Positions 61,627-64,000 of a stretch of DNA of 64,000 bases are shown here, piece by piece. Each line of letters opens with the position of its first letter. Positions within the stretch are counted from its first letter, which is position 1. The DNA is taken from the NCBI GenBank assembly GCA_002382665.1, contig DFZA01000007.1:1-64000 (forward strand), in the 5' to 3' direction. The notes beneath the pieces were generated by a model. It ran no database searches. It was not told the origin of the DNA and worked only from the letters and a program-made list of their open reading frames with translations. A program made the position numbers and the translations under genes. Source of the stretch: Peptococcaceae bacterium UBA4068 (GTDB taxonomy: Bacteria; Bacillota; Dehalobacteriia; UBA4068).

Positions 61627-64000
61627 TTATTTTAAAACAGCAGCACAACGCTCACATAGTTCAGGATGCTCTTTGTCATTGCCAACACTCTCGCTATATA
61701 TCCAGCATCGAGAGCATTTATGACCGACGGCAGGAGAAACTTTGACAATAATCTCTTCTCCTTCCACTCTGGCATCCTGTGGCTGATGCACAACTGTTTG
61801 GGATACAATAAATATTTTACCCAAAATATCCTCTATACTGCTAAGCAGCTGATATTCATGCTGATTGGGAAACACCTCCACTGAGGCGTCAAGCGAATGG
61901 CCAATCAATTTCTCTTTACGCGCGGTTTCCAGATGGCGGGAAACTACCTCACGAATAGCTAAAATTTGCTGCCATTTTTCTTCCAACGCACTATCCTCAA
62001 CAGCCGGATCCGGTTTAATCATATCAAGCAACTGTACGCTAACAGGCGAATTGGCGCTTTTGGGCATAAAACTATATATTTCTTCGGCAGTAAAGGAAAG
62101 AATTGGCGCCAACAACCGCACCAGATTATTAACAATATGATAAAGCACAGTTTGAATACTGCGGCGTTGGTGCGAATCATGTTTCTCAGTATAGAGGCAA
62201 TCCTTGACAACGTCAAGATAGAAAGTACTCATATCAACAACGCAGAAATTGTGGATCGAATGGTATACCACATGAAAATCGTAGTTTTCGTAAGCGGTAA
62301 GAACCCTTTCAGTCAACTTTTGCAGTTTAATCATCGCCCAGCGATCCAATTCTTCCATATCCTCAAAGGCGACCAGATCTTTGGCAATATCAAAATCATA
62401 GAGATTGCCTAAAAGGTAACGAGCCGTATTGCGGATTTTGCGGTAAGCCTCGCTGACCTGTTTCATAATCGCCGGTGAATTGGCCATATCGCTGCGGTAG
62501 TCGACCGACGACACCCAAAGGCGCAAAACATCAGCTCCCATATTATCAATAACTTTAAGCGGATCGACGGTATTGCCCAAGGATTTGGATTGTTTTCTAC
62601 CCTGCTCGTCCACAAGGAAGCCGTGCGTCAATACCTGACGATATGGAGCTAAGCCACGGTTGGCAACAGAGATACATAAAGAAGAATTAAACCAGCCGCG
62701 ATGTTGATCACTGCCCTCGAGATACAAATCGGCAGGCCAACTCAATCCTGGATATGTCTCTAAAACAGCAAAGCTGCTGCTGCCGGAGTCGAACCATACG
62801 TCCATAGTATCGGTTTCTTTAGTGAACTGATCATCACCGCATTCGGGACAGACAAAACTAGGAGGTAATAATTCTTTGGTATCTAAAGCAAACCAAGCTG
62901 ATGAACCTTGCTCAGCAAAGATTTTTTGCAAATGAGAAATTGTTTCATCATTGATGATGGTTTTGCCACATTTCTCACAATAAAAAATTGGAATAGGCAC
63001 ACCCCAGGTACGCTGACGGGAAATGCACCAGTCGCCGCGGTCGCGAATCATATTATAAATACGGTCATGCCCCCAGGACGGTATAAAGCGAACATTATCA
63101 ATAGCCTCCAAGGCTTTTTCCCTAAATCCGTCAACCGAGGCAAACCATTGCTCGGTAGCGCGGAATAAAATCGGCGTATTGCAGCGCCAGCAATGCGGAT
63201 ATTGATGTGCAAACATTTTGAATCCGAGCAAAGCGCCGGTCTCTTCAAGTGCTTTTACGACTGCCTTGTTGCCCTGAATTGTATCAAGCCCGACAAAGGG
63301 GCCTGCTTCTTCCGTAAAGCGGCCCTGATCATCCAACGGTGATAAAACATCTAGACCATATTGTTTGCCGACCATAAAGTCGTCGGCACCATGGCCGGGC
63401 GCGGTATGAACACAACCGGTGCCTGCTTCGAGCGTCACATGGTTACCAAGAATCAACTGCGATTCGCGGTCAAACAACGGATGTTGAGTAGTGATTAATT
63501 CTAAATCCCTACCCTTAAATTCCTGAATAATTGCGTATTGCTCATCAGCAGCATTTATATCAGCAAGAAAAGGACTGATTAATTCTTTGGCTACCAGCCA
63601 TTTTTCGCCCCTGATGGCAATAAGCACATAAACATAATCAGGATGGAGGCAGATTGCCAAGTTAGAGGGAATCGTCCACGGGGTTGTTGTCCAAATTACC
63701 ACATAAGCGTCTTCCGGTAACAGGCCTTTACCGTCTTTGACTTTGAATTTGACATGGATCGAGGCTGATTTATGATCGGCATATTCGATCTCCGCCTCTG
63801 CCAGCGCCGTTTCACAACTGGGGCACCAATAGACCGGTTTCAGACCTTTATAAACATAACCTTTTTTGGCCATTTCACCGAATATGCCAAGTTGAACGGC
63901 TTCATATTCAGGGTTAAGCGTTAAATATGCGTTATCCCATTCACCGCGGACGCCTAATCTTTTGAATTCCTCACGTTGAATGTTTACATATTTTAGTGCA
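61627..64000 (-). CDS. ileS: Isoleucyl-tRNA synthetase, N-terminus outside window
   Basis: The frame is open from its stop at 61627 to the window edge (about 791 residues), so any Met inside, such as that near 63873, is internal. The part seen includes the CP1 editing domain (CVHTAPGHGADDF, with TTPWTIPSN for the editing pocket), the second zinc pair region, GSDQHRGWFNSS, the class I signature written as KQSKS rather than KMSKS, the anticodon-binding helical domain, and the C-terminal zinc finger (CSRCWIYSESVG ... CERC). Bacterial-type IleS. Upstream of pyrB on the same strand. Confidence 0.95.
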   Translation of the reverse strand, partial: ALKYVNIQREEFKRLGVRGEWDNAYLTLNPEYEAVQLGIFGEMAKKGYVYKGLKPVYWCPSCETALAEAEIEYADHKSASIHVKFKVKDGKGLLPEDAYVVIWTTTPWTIPSNLAICLHPDYVYVLIAIRGEKWLVAKELISPFLADINAADEQYAIIQEFKGRDLELITTQHPLFDRESQLILGNHVTLEAGTGCVHTAPGHGADDFMVGKQYGLDVLSPLDDQGRFTEEAGPFVGLDTIQGNKAVVKALEETGALLGFKMFAHQYPHCWRCNTPILFRATEQWFASVDGFREKALEAIDNVRFIPSWGHDRIYNMIRDRGDWCISRQRTWGVPIPIFYCEKCGKTIINDETISHLQKIFAEQGSSAWFALDTKELLPPSFVCPECGDDQFTKETDTMDVWFDSGSSSFAVLETYPGLSWPADLYLEGSDQHRGWFNSSLCISVANRGLAPYRQVLTHGFLVDEQGRKQSKSLGNTVDPLKVIDNMGADVLRLWVSSVDYRSDMANSPAIMKQVSEAYRKIRNTARYLLGNLYDFDIAKDLVAFEDMEELDRWAMIKLQKLTERVLTAYENYDFHVVYHSIHNFCVVDMSTFYLDVVKDCLYTEKHDSHQRRSIQTVLYHIVNNLVRLLAPILSFTAEEIYSFMPKSANSPVSVQLLDMIKPDPAVEDSALEEKWQQILAIREVVSRHLETARKEKLIGHSLDASVEVFPNQHEYQLLSSIEDILGKIFIVSQTVVHQPQDARVEGEEIIVKVSPAVGHKCSRCWIYSESVGNDKEHPELCERCAAVLK

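Noticed and set aside
63700..63873. Start of ileS at the Met near 63873
   Set aside because: The frame continues upstream to the window edge with conserved IleS sequence (GVRGEWDNAYLTL); that Met is internal.

Overview
The window reads as the chromosome of a low-to-moderate GC, probably endospore-forming member of the Bacillota. The evidence is spoIIM, spoVK and dacF homologues, an IreB-type regulator, and Firmicutes-style gene neighbourhoods (ruvCAB-queH-queA-tgt; mutS-mutL-miaA-hfq-spoVK-ynbB; dacF/pdp/deoB/xerD/spoIIM; alaS-ireB-ruvX-DUF1292). A full sodium-pumping methylmalonyl-CoA decarboxylase cluster with an epimerase points to an anaerobe of propionate/succinate metabolism, as in many Negativicutes, but the class is an inference. 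I see no phage, IS transposase or CRISPR array.

Layout. 1-1.3 kb: a truncated SLH-domain surface protein, read leftward behind a c-di-GMP-I riboswitch. 1.8-7 kb: an RpoD-like sigma factor with an unusual leader, a hypothetical protein, a tiny Lys-rich protein and two overlapping glycosyltransferase-like genes. 7-8.5 kb: tRNA-Thr, a MITE-like repeat and apgM. 8.6-13.6 kb: Holliday-junction and queuosine operon. 13.6-15.5 kb: DUF523, a TtcA-like gene and an orphan minC. 15.5-23.6 kb: mismatch repair, miaA, hfq, spoVK-like and a PLP enzyme. 23.8-29.2 kb (leftward): secD-secF, recJ-miaB. 29.3-39.6 kb: macrodomain protein, AttH-like protein, dacF, then leftward cyclophilin, pfp, spoIIM, xerD, deoB and pdp. 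39.7-43.7 kb (leftward): mce-mmdA-mmdD-mmdC-mmdB. 43.9-49.1 kb: tRNA-Arg, DUF1292, ruvX, an aldo/keto reductase, ireB and alaS. 49.2-51.3 kb: LysE exporter and a uridine-kinase-like protein. 51.5-53.9 kb: kamA-ablB (N-epsilon-acetyl-beta-lysine osmolyte synthesis) behind a c-di-AMP riboswitch. 53.9-64 kb (leftward): ileS (partial), pyrB, DUF5665, lspA, rluD, rarA, iscU, mnmA, PRC-barrel protein, a small protein and an AI-2E family permease.

How it fits together. Seven tRNA-modification genes (queH, queA, tgt, ttcA-like, miaA, miaB, mnmA), two tRNA synthetases and two tRNAs give the window a translation-quality theme. Two cyclic-dinucleotide riboswitches tie surface display to c-di-GMP and osmolyte synthesis to c-di-AMP. 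The least explained signal is an 82-83 nt structured element that starts at the predicted transcription start. It occurs once before the sigma gene and twice in tandem before alaS, each time with its own plausible promoter and with base changes that preserve pairing. I do not recognise it as a known RNA family.
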